This document shows, piece after piece, positions 1 through 6,357 of a DNA stretch of 14,614 nucleotides. The first letter of the stretch is position 1; every line of letters begins with the position of its first letter. The stretch spans positions 1 through 14,614 of the forward strand of contig JAPLDN010000176.1 in assembly GCA_026391755.1 (NCBI GenBank), written 5' to 3'. Below the pieces are notes generated by a model. It made no database searches. It was not told the DNA's origin and was given only the letters and a program-made list of their open reading frames with translations. Both the position numbers and the translations under genes were made by a program. Origin of the DNA: Bacteroidota bacterium. GTDB taxonomy: Bacteria > Bacteroidota > Bacteroidia > Bacteroidales > FEN-979.

Positions 1-572
1 TGGGAGTGATATATGTATCGCCTTTGATCCCGAAAAAGTTTGCCGGTCCGGCTTCATCGATAAACTTCTTTTCCTTCGCATCAAGAAAAATACATGAAGC
101 GAAGCCTTCGGCATGGGCGCGAACACCGGCCCGGAGACTGGCAGCATAATTTCCTCCTACTTTAATATGCCCGGTACCAAGAGGGGCCGCACGGTCAAAA
201 TCCCTGACGATCTGCATCTTGACAGGATTAAAACCTTCCTTGAAATAGGGGCCGACAGGGCCGACGAAAATCAGGAAAGTATATTCCCTTGAAGGTTTTA
301 CTCCCACCTCGGGGCCTGTACCTATCAGTATGGGACGGATATAGAGCGATGCGCCTTCTCCGTATGGAGGGATATACTTCTTATTCAATTGCACCACTTT
401 TAATACAGCCTCCCTGAACATCTCAAGCGGGATCTCTGGCATAATGAGGCCGACTGCTGAATTATTTATACGCTTGCAGTTTTCCTCAAGCCTGAAGATC
501 CTTATTTTGCCATCAACGCCGGTGAAGGCTTTGAGTCCTTCAAGGCAGGTTTTTCCAATCAATAGCAGTCAT
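1..572 (-). pseudogene. ilvE: Branched-chain aminotransferase, 5' part, disrupted by internal deletion and frameshift; runs off left edge
   Basis: Fold-type IV PLP enzyme that transfers the amino group between 2-oxoglutarate/glutamate and leucine, isoleucine or valine. An ATG at 572-570 begins MTAIDWKNLP, which resembles the N-terminus of Bacteroidetes branched-chain aminotransferases as I recall them, but the frame stops at TGA 542-540. In another frame, from about 547 to the left edge, the sequence continues with CLEGLKAF, then YIPPYGEGASLYIRP, EYTFLIFVGPVGPYFKEGF, the PLP-lysine segment GTGHIKVGGNYAASL (Lys codon 163-161) and FIDEAGPANFFGIKGDTYITP. In intact members about 50 residues separate the WKNLPFG start from the LHYGQ-CFEGLKAF motif; here they are missing and the frame is lost. 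An in-frame TGA at 571-569 blocks upstream extension of the long frame, leaving only CTG or TTG as starts. Family identity is near certain; whether the lesion is real or an assembly error is open. Confidence 0.88.
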
Positions 573-729
573 ATAAGTAGTTTTAGGTGTTAGTTCTCAG
601 CATCAAAGACCATGTAAATTTAGAAATTTATTTTTCACCGTCACCGGGGATGCATAAAAAATTTCCCTTCCATCCCGCTAACCCACTATCCAGTTATCCA
701 GTTATCCCGATACCAGGTAAAATTGTCAT

Positions 730-762
730 TTTGTCATGAAGTAAACAATGGCACTTGCTTTG
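730..762 (+). promoter_or_regulatory. Candidate Bacteroidetes promoter for htpG
   Basis: TTTG at 730-733 is followed after 21 nt by TTGCTTTG at 755-762, a one-mismatch match to the Bacteroidetes -7 element TAnnTTTG, with normal -33/-7 spacing. This would place the start near 769 and give an untranslated leader of nearly 90 nt. The 284-nt gap between ilvE and htpG (573-856) otherwise holds an A/T-rich inverted repeat (AAATTTAGAAATTT, 616-629) and a short tandem (TATCCAGT twice, 687-702). I saw no CIRCE-like element. This is a motif match only. Confidence 0.4.
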
Positions 763-856
763 TATATATCGCAACACCTGCCGGGTGAAATTATGATATC
801 AGTACAACAATATCCGGCGTAGCCGAAATTATAATAACAAAAAAACAAAGTATACT

Positions 857-2593
857 ATGCAGAAAGGCAAGATCAATGTTCAGACTGAGAACATTTTCCC
901 TATCATTAAAAAATTCCTGTATTCGGAGCATGAGATTTTTCTTCGCGAACTGATCTCAAATGCAGTTGATGCAACCCAAAAGCTGAAAACCCTGGCTTCA
1001 ATCGGGAAGTTCACCGGTGATCTCGGGGACCTGACAATAGAAGTTAAAGTCAACCCGAAAAGAAAAACCATTTCGGTAAAAGATAAAGGTATAGGCATGA
1101 ATATCGAGGAAGTTGATAAATATATCAACCAGATTGCCTTTTCCAGCGCCGAAGAGTTCATTTCACAGTTTAAGACAAAGTCGGAAGCTGAGATGAATGC
1201 CATCATCGGTCATTTCGGGCTGGGGTTCTATTCGAGCTTCATGGTTTCCGAAAAGGTTGAGATACATACGAAAACATACAAGACCGAAGGCGATACCAAA
1301 CCTGTACTCTGGGAATGTGACGGGAGCCCTGATTATACAATGGATGAGAGCAAGAAAAAGGACCGCGGTACCGAGATCATTTTGCATATAGCTGATGATT
1401 CCAAGGACTACCTTGAAGAGTACAAGATCCTTGAGATCCTGAAAAAATACTGCAAGTTCCTGCCTGTTCCCATACGTTTCGGAAGCGAAAAAACCTGGGA
1501 AAAAGTTCCCGGTGAGAAAGATGAAAAAGGGAATGATAAGGAAATTGAGGTTGAAAAGCCAAGGATCATCAACAATACCGATCCTTTGTGGAGGAAGAAA
1601 CCTGTTGATCTTAAGGACGAGGACTATAAAAGCTTTTACAGGGAACTGTATCCTTATACATTCGAAGAACCTTTATTCCAGATCCATTTAAACGTTGACT
1701 ACCCATTCAACCTTACCGGGATCCTGTATTTTCCAAAGGTTAAAAAGACCATGGAGGTCCAGAAGAATAAGATACAGCTTTACTCCAACCAGGTTTTTGT
1801 TACTGATTCGGTGGAAGGCATTGTCCCGGAGTTTCTTACTTTGCTCCATGGCGTGCTTGACTCACCCGATATTCCCCTCAATGTCTCCCGCTCCTACCTG
1901 CAGTCTGATCCCAACGTTAAGAAAATCAGCAATCATATTACCAAAAAGGTTGCCGACAAACTGGAATCCACCTTTAAGGAGAACCGCGCCGACTTTGAAG
2001 CCAAATGGGACGATATCAAGGTATTTATTGAATATGGTATTATATCGGAACCTGAATTTTTTGACAGGGCCAAAAAATTCTGCCTCTTTAAAAACACCGA
2101 AGGGAAGTATTTTACATTCGAAGAATATGAAGCTAAGATAAAAGACACACAGAAAGACAAGAATGGTAACCTGGTTTACCTTTATGCAAGTAATGCCGAG
2201 GAGCAATTCAGTTTTATTGATGCCGTGAAAGAAAGGGGTTACGATGTATTGTTGCTGGATGGCATTATCGATACCCATTTCGTAAATACGCTGGAGCAGA
2301 AATTCGAAAAGTCCAGGTTTACCCGGATCGACTCCAATACAGTTGATAAACTCATTGAGAAGGAAGACACCCTGCCTTCAAAACTAAGTGAAGAACAGCA
2401 GAAAGCCCTCAGGGAGATCATTGAAAAGCAGATCGATAAAGAGAAATTCACTATTCTCCTTGAAAGCCTCAGTGAAAAGGAAGTTCCCCTGCTGATCACC
2501 CAGGATGAGTTTATGAGAAGGATGAAAGCCCAGAACCTGCTGAAAGGGAAAGACCTCGCGGAGTTTATCAAGCGGAATATTGAGAATATCTGA
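857..2593 (+). CDS. htpG: Hsp90-family chaperone HtpG, with shortened C-terminal dimerisation domain
   Basis: Cytosolic ATP-dependent chaperone that works as a homodimer. The 578 residues begin with the GHKL ATPase domain: ENIFPIIKKFLYSEHEIFLRE near the start, the nucleotide-binding Asn/Asp in LISNAVDATQKL, DKGIGM around 77-82 and the GHFGLGFYSSFMV lid segment near 117-129. The middle domain carries FYRELYPYTFEEPLFQIHLNV and IPLNVSRSYLQSD (with the catalytic-loop Arg). The C-terminal domain reads normally to LLITQDEFMRRMK (ending at residue 557) and then jumps directly to AQNLLKGKDLAEFIKRNIENI. Relatives I know of are about 625-680 residues and carry 55-100 residues between these motifs, including the conserved segment like NLVVNTNHPL. 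The join lies near 2525-2530 and keeps the frame. ATPase and client-binding parts should fold; dimerisation is doubtful. It stands alone with its own candidate promoter; no heat-shock operator was seen. Confidence 0.95.
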   Translation: MQKGKINVQTENIFPIIKKFLYSEHEIFLRELISNAVDATQKLKTLASIGKFTGDLGDLTIEVKVNPKRKTISVKDKGIGMNIEEVDKYINQIAFSSAEEFISQFKTKSEAEMNAIIGHFGLGFYSSFMVSEKVEIHTKTYKTEGDTKPVLWECDGSPDYTMDESKKKDRGTEIILHIADDSKDYLEEYKILEILKKYCKFLPVPIRFGSEKTWEKVPGEKDEKGNDKEIEVEKPRIINNTDPLWRKKPVDLKDEDYKSFYRELYPYTFEEPLFQIHLNVDYPFNLTGILYFPKVKKTMEVQKNKIQLYSNQVFVTDSVEGIVPEFLTLLHGVLDSPDIPLNVSRSYLQSDPNVKKISNHITKKVADKLESTFKENRADFEAKWDDIKVFIEYGIISEPEFFDRAKKFCLFKNTEGKYFTFEEYEAKIKDTQKDKNGNLVYLYASNAEEQFSFIDAVKERGYDVLLLDGIIDTHFVNTLEQKFEKSRFTRIDSNTVDKLIEKEDTLPSKLSEEQQKALREIIEKQIDKEKFTILLESLSEKEVPLLITQDEFMRRMKAQNLLKGKDLAEFIKRNIENI

Positions 2594-2646
2594 AACTATT
2601 AATTACAGTATATTTACATCAAATAAGCCAAATAAATAAACAATGC

Positions 2647-2660
2647 CGGCAGCAATGCCG
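2647..2660 (+). other. Small hairpin with GCAA tetraloop in the lemA leader
   Basis: CGGCA and TGCCG flank a GCAA loop, giving a 5-bp stem with a GNRA tetraloop 33 nt before the lemA start. It lies in a 100-nt gap between htpG and lemA that is otherwise A/T-rich. It has no T-tract on the plus strand, so it is not a classic terminator for htpG. It could stabilise or block the leader, or be chance. Confidence 0.3.
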
Positions 2661-2693
2661 CCGGAAAACCAATAAAAACTAAAAACAAACAGT

Positions 2694-3240
2694 ATGAAAC
2701 TCAGTAAAGGTTGGATCATTCTGATCGTGGTTGTACTTGCAGCAATTCTCCTTTTTTCATGGGGGCAGGGCTCATATAACAATCTTGTGACCAAGGACCA
2801 GGTCGTGCAGCAGCAATGGGCCCAGGTGGAAAACGTATACCAGAGGCGTTCTGACCTTATTCCGAACCTGGTAAATACAGTAAAGGGTGTTGCCAACTAA
2901 AGTAACGATCAGCCCTAAAAACCTGGACGAAGCCTCCCTGCAAAGGTTTCAGGCTGCCCAGGACAATCTCAGTTCGACTCTTTCGAGACTCATGATGGTA
3001 ACCGAGAATTATCCCCAGCTTAAAGCCACTCAGAACTTCAGCGAACTGCAGGCCCAGCTTGAAGGGACCGAAAACAGGATCACTGTCGAACGTATGAAGT
3101 TCAACGAAGTGGTCCAGGATTACAACATCCAGGTAAAGAGGTTCCCTTCGAATATCTTTGCCGGTATGTTCGGATTTAAGGAGAAGGCATTTTTCAAGGC
3201 CGTTCAGGGCGCTGAAAAAGCACCTGAGGTGAAATTTTAA
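2694..3240 (+). pseudogene. lemA: LemA family protein, split by a frameshifting internal deletion
   Basis: LemA proteins have one N-terminal membrane helix and a long helical-bundle domain, and often sit beside TPM-domain genes, as here; their biochemical role is poorly known. The first frame (2694-2900) gives MKLSKGWIILIVVVLAAIL as the membrane anchor and then the signature QQWAQVENVYQRRSDLIPNL, ending NTVKGVAN-stop. The second frame (from about 2896 to 3240) resumes with TKVTISPKNLDEASLQRFQ and continues through LEGTENRITVERMKFNEVV and FPSNIFAGMFGFKEKAFF to the usual end EKAPEVKF. Intact members have roughly 16 more residues between the halves (a stretch like FEKETLTxVIEARAKA). Both halves are highly conserved and together would make about 182 residues against about 195-200 normally. 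A GTG at 2887 opens the second frame but codes for no anchor, so an independent gene is unlikely. Confidence 0.88.
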
Positions 3241-3284
3241 ATCAATGGTTCAAACCCCGGGCAAACAACCGGACCCGGGTTCCG

Positions 3285-3292
3285 TATCTTTG
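3285..3292 (+). promoter_or_regulatory. Candidate -7 element upstream of the TPM gene pair
   Basis: TATCTTTG matches the Bacteroidetes -7 consensus TAnnTTTG exactly and lies 37 nt before the start codon at 3330, inside the 89-nt gap after lemA. No TTTG was found at the expected -33 position. A GC-rich inverted repeat made of two CCCGGG copies (about 3256-3280) lies just upstream. If active, the TPM genes could be transcribed without the broken lemA. Confidence 0.35.
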
Positions 3293-3329
3293 TGCGGAAA
3301 ACTCTCCCGGAGTTTAAATAATTAAAGCC

Positions 3330-3776
3330 ATGGGAACAACAGCAAGGGATTTCTTCAGCCCCGAGCAGCAGAAGGCAATAACAAAAGCTATTGCCGATGC
3401 AGAGCTTCAAACTTCCGGAGAGATCCGGGTTCATATTGAGAACACCCTTAAAGGGGATGTGCTTGACCGTGCGGCCTATCTTTTCAGGCAACTGGGCATG
3501 AATAAAACCCAGCTCAGAAATGGAGTACTCATCTACCTGGCTGTTAGAAGCAGGCAGTTTGCCATCCTGGGCGACAAAGGGATACATAAGGCTGTGCCTG
3601 AGAATTTCTGGGATAATATCAAGCACGGGATGCTCCTCGATTTCAGTGATAATATATTCACTGAAGGACTTATCACTGCCATCTCTGCTGCCGTGGAACA
3701 GTTGAAAAAGCATTTTCCCCATCTCGACAACGACAAGAATGAACTTTCCGACGATATCTCTTTCGGGAAAAACTAA
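3330..3776 (+). CDS. TPM domain protein (short, cytoplasmic type)
   Basis: A 148-residue protein made of a single TPM domain (TPM_phosphatase/YgcG-like fold). It starts with ARDFFSPEQQKAITKAIADA and contains the family's SGEIRVHIEN block (about 30-39), DVLDRAAYLFRQLGMNKT, the RNGVLIYLAVRSRQFAILGDKGI core strand-turn and VPENFWDNI, ending near ELSDDISFG. No signal peptide or membrane helix is visible, so it should be cytoplasmic or peripheral. Plant TPM proteins (TLP18.3) have been reported to have acid phosphatase activity and to act in photosystem II repair; the bacterial role is unknown and no catalytic claim is made here. Length is normal. It sits between lemA and a second TPM gene, with only 10 nt to the next start, so the pair is probably co-transcribed; the LemA-TPM-TPM grouping is common in Bacteroidetes. 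Confidence 0.9.
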   Translation: MGTTARDFFSPEQQKAITKAIADAELQTSGEIRVHIENTLKGDVLDRAAYLFRQLGMNKTQLRNGVLIYLAVRSRQFAILGDKGIHKAVPENFWDNIKHGMLLDFSDNIFTEGLITAISAAVEQLKKHFPHLDNDKNELSDDISFGKN

Positions 3777-3786
3777 GCCTGCAAAC

Positions 3787-4584
3787 ATGAAAACTCTGAA
3801 ACTTATTTCCTTTTTCCTGTTCATGGCATTTACCTTACCGGTAATTGCACAGGACATACCAGAAAGGCCTTCCCCTCCCAGGCTGGTAAACGATTTCGCA
3901 GTAGCCCTTGCTCCGGACCAGCTTGTAACCCTTGAGCGTAAACTTGTTGCCTTCAACGACTCGACGTCTACCCAGGTCGCTGTGGTACTGGTCAAATCCC
4001 TGAACGGTTATGACATATCAGACTACACTTATCGCCTGGCTCAAAAATGGGGTGTAGGCCAAAAAGGGAAAAATAACGGTGTCGTGATCCTGGTCAAGCC
4101 TAAGACAGCCTCAGAAAAGGGAGAGGCCTTTGTTGCTTCCGGCTATGGCCTGGAAGATGTAATTCCCGACGCCGTCTGCAAACGGATTGTTGATAATGAG
4201 ATGATCCCTCACTTCAGGAATGGAGATTATTATAGAGGGATTGATGCTGCAACCACAGTAATAATAGACCTTGCAAAAGGCAAATATACAGCGGCGCAGT
4301 ATAATAAAAAGAATGATCCAGGCCCTGTGGGGATCATCATTCCGATTATCATCTTAATGGTTGTGCTGTTTGCAATCAGGGCCAGCAGGAACAGTTCCCA
4401 CTCAGTCGGTAAGAACCTCCCCTGGTGGATGGCATTATTTATGCTTGGCTCAATGGGGCGCGGACAAGGCGGAAACTGGAACGATTTTTCATCGGGTTCC
4501 GGTGGCTTTGGTGGCGGAGGCGGCGGGTTCGGAGGGTTTGGCGGCGGAAGCTTCGGAGGAGGAGGAGCAGGTGGAAGCTGGTAA
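3787..4584 (+). CDS. Exported TPM domain protein with membrane anchor and glycine-rich tail (YgcG-like)
   Basis: A 265-residue protein starting at the ATG at 3787, chosen over the in-frame ATG at 3739 because it begins a clear signal peptide (MKTLKLISFFLFMAFTLPVIAQ, cleavage probably near residue 21) and does not overlap the preceding gene. The TPM domain spans about 33-165: RLVNDFAVALAPDQ, TQVAVVLVKSLNGYDI, WGVGQKGKNNGVVILV and the conserved GYGLEDVIPDAVCKRIVDNEM. A membrane helix follows (about 181-198), then a short linker and a low-complexity tail from about 235 rich in Gly, Phe and Ser that ends GGSW. The order signal peptide, extracytoplasmic TPM domain, helix, glycine tail is the standard YgcG plan. 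Function is not established; it probably works with LemA, which is broken here. It is the last gene before a strong terminator. Confidence 0.9.
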   Translation: MKTLKLISFFLFMAFTLPVIAQDIPERPSPPRLVNDFAVALAPDQLVTLERKLVAFNDSTSTQVAVVLVKSLNGYDISDYTYRLAQKWGVGQKGKNNGVVILVKPKTASEKGEAFVASGYGLEDVIPDAVCKRIVDNEMIPHFRNGDYYRGIDAATTVIIDLAKGKYTAAQYNKKNDPGPVGIIIPIIILMVVLFAIRASRNSSHSVGKNLPWWMALFMLGSMGRGQGGNWNDFSSGSGGFGGGGGGFGGFGGGSFGGGGAGGSW

Positions 4585-4596
4585 AAAATATTTCAC

Positions 4597-4640
4597 AAAA
4601 AAAGAGGGTGTCTCAAAAGTCGAGACACTCTCTTTTTTTT
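4597..4640. terminator. Bidirectional intrinsic terminator between convergent operons
   Basis: An 11-bp stem, GAGGGTGTCTC (4604-4614) and GAGACACTCTC (4622-4632) with one G-T wobble, encloses a 7-nt loop. It is preceded by seven A (4597-4603) and followed by eight T (4633-4640). The A and T tracts allow termination from both strands: for the plus-strand htpG-lemA-TPM side, ending at 4584, and for the minus-strand cco locus, ending at 4657. Confidence 0.9.
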
Positions 4641-4656
4641 ATGTCATTTCGAGGAT

Positions 4657-5136
4657 TTACTTCGCAGGGGCAGCTGCAGTGCGGGGTTTGATCTCTATAC
4701 CCTTGGCTTCATCAAGAGTAACATATCCACCCTTGTTGCCGAAATTATTAAGAACGTAATTGATTACAGCTACTGCATCTTCCTTGGTATCAACCTGGGG
4801 AGTCATCTCCTGTGTGTACTTTTTGCCGTTAACTGTCATTTCTATCTTCGAACCGTTCAGTGTCTGAGCAACAGCTCTGACCTTATCGGAGAGAAGATAG
4901 TCGGAATTTGCCAGGGGAGGAAATACATTCTCAACACCCATTCCGGTTGTCTGGTGGCAAACAACGCATTTTGTTTTGTAAATCTGCTCGCCTTTAGGCA
5001 TCATGGCCTGGATATCGGCCGGAATAGAACCTTCAGCAGTTTTTTGATCAGCAGCAGGCGGGCTTCCTCCGCCGCAGGATGAAAGTATAATTCCTAATGA
5101 AAAAACAGATACCAGGAAAATAGTAAATCGTTTCAT
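4657..5136 (-). CDS. Lipoprotein monohaem cytochrome c
   Basis: A 159-residue small c-type cytochrome. It begins with a lipoprotein signal peptide ending in the lipobox LSSC (Cys21), then a Ser/Pro/Ala linker. The haem-attachment motif CVVCH is at 57-61, followed by FPPLANSDYLL; the distal methionine is probably Met111 in EMTPQ, and INYVLNNFGNKG closes the domain. A short tail rich in Ala and Pro follows. It should be membrane-tethered on the periplasmic side. It is the last gene of the cco direction, 73 nt after the SafE-like gene, with a possible promoter of its own. An electron-donor role to the cbb3 oxidase, or another periplasmic redox partner, is inferred from position; the sequence does not prove it. 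Confidence 0.85.
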   Translation of the reverse strand: MKRFTIFLVSVFSLGIILSSCGGGSPPAADQKTAEGSIPADIQAMMPKGEQIYKTKCVVCHQTTGMGVENVFPPLANSDYLLSDKVRAVAQTLNGSKIEMTVNGKKYTQEMTPQVDTKEDAVAVINYVLNNFGNKGGYVTLDEAKGIEIKPRTAAAPAK

Positions 5137-5176
5137 AATTTAGATTTTTGTTTATTTAATGTTTGTTTATTAAGTG

Positions 5177-5209
5177 CAAAATTAAACTCATTTGTGAAAT
5201 TTTCATCAA
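5177..5209 (-). promoter_or_regulatory. Candidate promoter of the lipoprotein cytochrome c gene
   Basis: On the minus strand TAATTTTG (5184-5177) matches TAnnTTTG exactly, and TTG lies 22 nt upstream (5209-5207), slightly beyond the usual spacing. The leader to the start codon at 5136 would be about 35 nt and contains a 10-bp direct repeat (TTTGTTTATT on the plus strand at 5147-5156 and 5162-5171). Confidence 0.4.
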
Positions 5210-5914
5210 TTATTCTCCATGACAGCAGGCAGGAACAGTCTTTTTTGCTTCCATTCTGGGACTTATATATGGTATGCCAAGATTTAGGCCCCTCAGGATA
5301 AACAATACCCCTATCAGTAAAATAAAATACGGGATGAATTTTTTTGCCATATTCCGGAACTTTAAACCGATTATATTACCGGCCACGGTCACAGCAAGCA
5401 ATACGGGGACCGTCCCAAGCCCGAAAAGGAACATGTACATTGCTCCTTCACCGGGACCTGAACTTACCACCGCCCCTGCCAGTGCAATATATACAAGACC
5501 GCATGGGAGCAATCCATTTAAAAGGCCTATGATAAATACTGAGAAGTAAGTCCTCCTGCTGAAAAGGCCCCCGAAAACTTTTTTATAAGCCGCTGTCATT
5601 CCCGGCAAACCTGTCTTCATCTGAATCCTGCTGAGAAAAAAAGGTAAAAGGACCCATAGAATCATGATACTGCCCAATGCGATGGAAACCCACCTCTGGA
5701 CACCCCAAAGGAACAGCCCCATACCCAGCAAGCCCAGCAGAAACCCAAGGAAAGCGTAGGTTAGGATCCTGCCCGAATTATACAGCAGGCTGCTGGCCAT
5801 ACGGGTGCCCCAGCTGGACTGTTTTACAGGCAGGGCAAGCGCAATAGGCCCACACATGCCCGCACAATGAAGGCTGCCAAAAAGTCCCAGTAAAAATGCC
5901 TGAAACAATATCAT
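5210..5914 (-). CDS. SafE/DsbD-like polytopic membrane protein of the cco locus
   Basis: A 234-residue membrane protein of the sulfite exporter TauE/SafE or cytochrome c biogenesis transmembrane (DsbD_2-like) group, with about six predicted helices. Two family motifs mark the half-repeats: GSLHCAGMCGPIALAL near the N-terminus, with paired cysteines, and LLNGLLPCGLVYIALAGA in the middle. The C-terminus ends in ACCHGE, a small Cys/His cluster that could bind a metal. The start is taken as ATG 5914, which overlaps the ccoH stop by one base (TGATG); a GTG at 5917 is an alternative. In Bacteroidetes this gene commonly follows ccoG and ccoH. A role in copper handling or redox assembly of the cbb3 oxidase is inferred from position and from the cysteines. 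Confidence 0.85.
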   Translation of the reverse strand: MILFQAFLLGLFGSLHCAGMCGPIALALPVKQSSWGTRMASSLLYNSGRILTYAFLGFLLGLLGMGLFLWGVQRWVSIALGSIMILWVLLPFFLSRIQMKTGLPGMTAAYKKVFGGLFSRRTYFSVFIIGLLNGLLPCGLVYIALAGAVVSSGPGEGAMYMFLFGLGTVPVLLAVTVAGNIIGLKFRNMAKKFIPYFILLIGVLFILRGLNLGIPYISPRMEAKKTVPACCHGE

Positions 5915-6357
5915 CACTCAACAAATATTTCCTTTTCGAAATAATATGATTTTCCCTTCATAGTCCAGTCGAGCTTTACCATATACTTTCCTGTATGCAG
6001 GTCCGAAGACCGTATTAGCTGTAACATTGCTGTATCGTAAGAGATGGGAATAATAATATCCAGTTTCTTGTTTGAAGGCCGGTACAGGTATACCGTGCCT
6101 TGTACCGAGACACCTTTAAGATCAGAGGGATATCTTATCCGCAGACAATTCTTCTTATACTGAACCCATGGAGATTCATGAAGACCCGAGGTATTTCGCA
6201 TCTTCTGCAAAACCTCTTCATACCTGAGGCCCTTGGCATAATAATCGCTTTCGACCAGGGTATTATCCTGCATATTCGCAAAAATGAAAAATGCCGCACA
6301 GGCCATCATAAAGATCACGATAAAAATAAAAATCCCCGTACCCCAGTTAAATTTCAT
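5914..6357 (-). CDS. ccoH: FixH/CcoH family cbb3 oxidase assembly protein
   Basis: A 147-residue single-pass membrane protein. The start MKFNWGTGIFIFIVIFMMACAAFFIFA forms the membrane helix (about 8-27), followed by the conserved LVESDYYAKGLRYEE region and a beta-rich periplasmic domain ending in the YYFEKEIF strand. CcoH/FixH is needed for stable assembly of cbb3 oxidase in studied bacteria. The start overlaps the ccoG stop by four bases (ATGA) and the stop overlaps the next gene by one, so the three are translationally linked. Length is normal for Bacteroidetes. Confidence 0.88.
   Translation of the reverse strand: MKFNWGTGIFIFIVIFMMACAAFFIFANMQDNTLVESDYYAKGLRYEEVLQKMRNTSGLHESPWVQYKKNCLRIRYPSDLKGVSVQGTVYLYRPSNKKLDIIIPISYDTAMLQLIRSSDLHTGKYMVKLDWTMKGKSYYFEKEIFVE

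Noticed and set aside
687..707. Short tandem TATCCAGT repeat upstream of htpG as iterons or a CRISPR fragment
   Set aside because: There are only two full copies and a partial one, with no spacers and no replication gene nearby.
1695..2141. A 148-residue plus-strand frame inside htpG
   Set aside because: It overlaps conserved HtpG coding sequence in a different frame and has Ser/Arg/Leu-rich shadow composition.
539..2900. Insertion sequence or phage activity as the cause of the three deletions
   Set aside because: No transposase, terminal inverted repeats, target duplications or foreign-looking sequence is present at any join.
2887..3240. A GTG-started 117-residue frame read as a separate gene
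   Set aside because: Its sequence from TKVTIS on is the C-terminal two thirds of LemA and it directly follows the N-terminal third in another frame. The first three codons match nothing in the family.
3237..3995. A 252-residue minus-strand frame opposite the TPM genes
   Set aside because: It is antisense to two clear TPM-domain proteins, shows no recognisable motif and has no promoter or neighbour in that direction.
4361..4759. A 132-residue plus-strand frame over the glycine-rich tail
   Set aside because: It is a frame shadow of the Gly codons and runs through the terminator into the antisense of the cytochrome gene.
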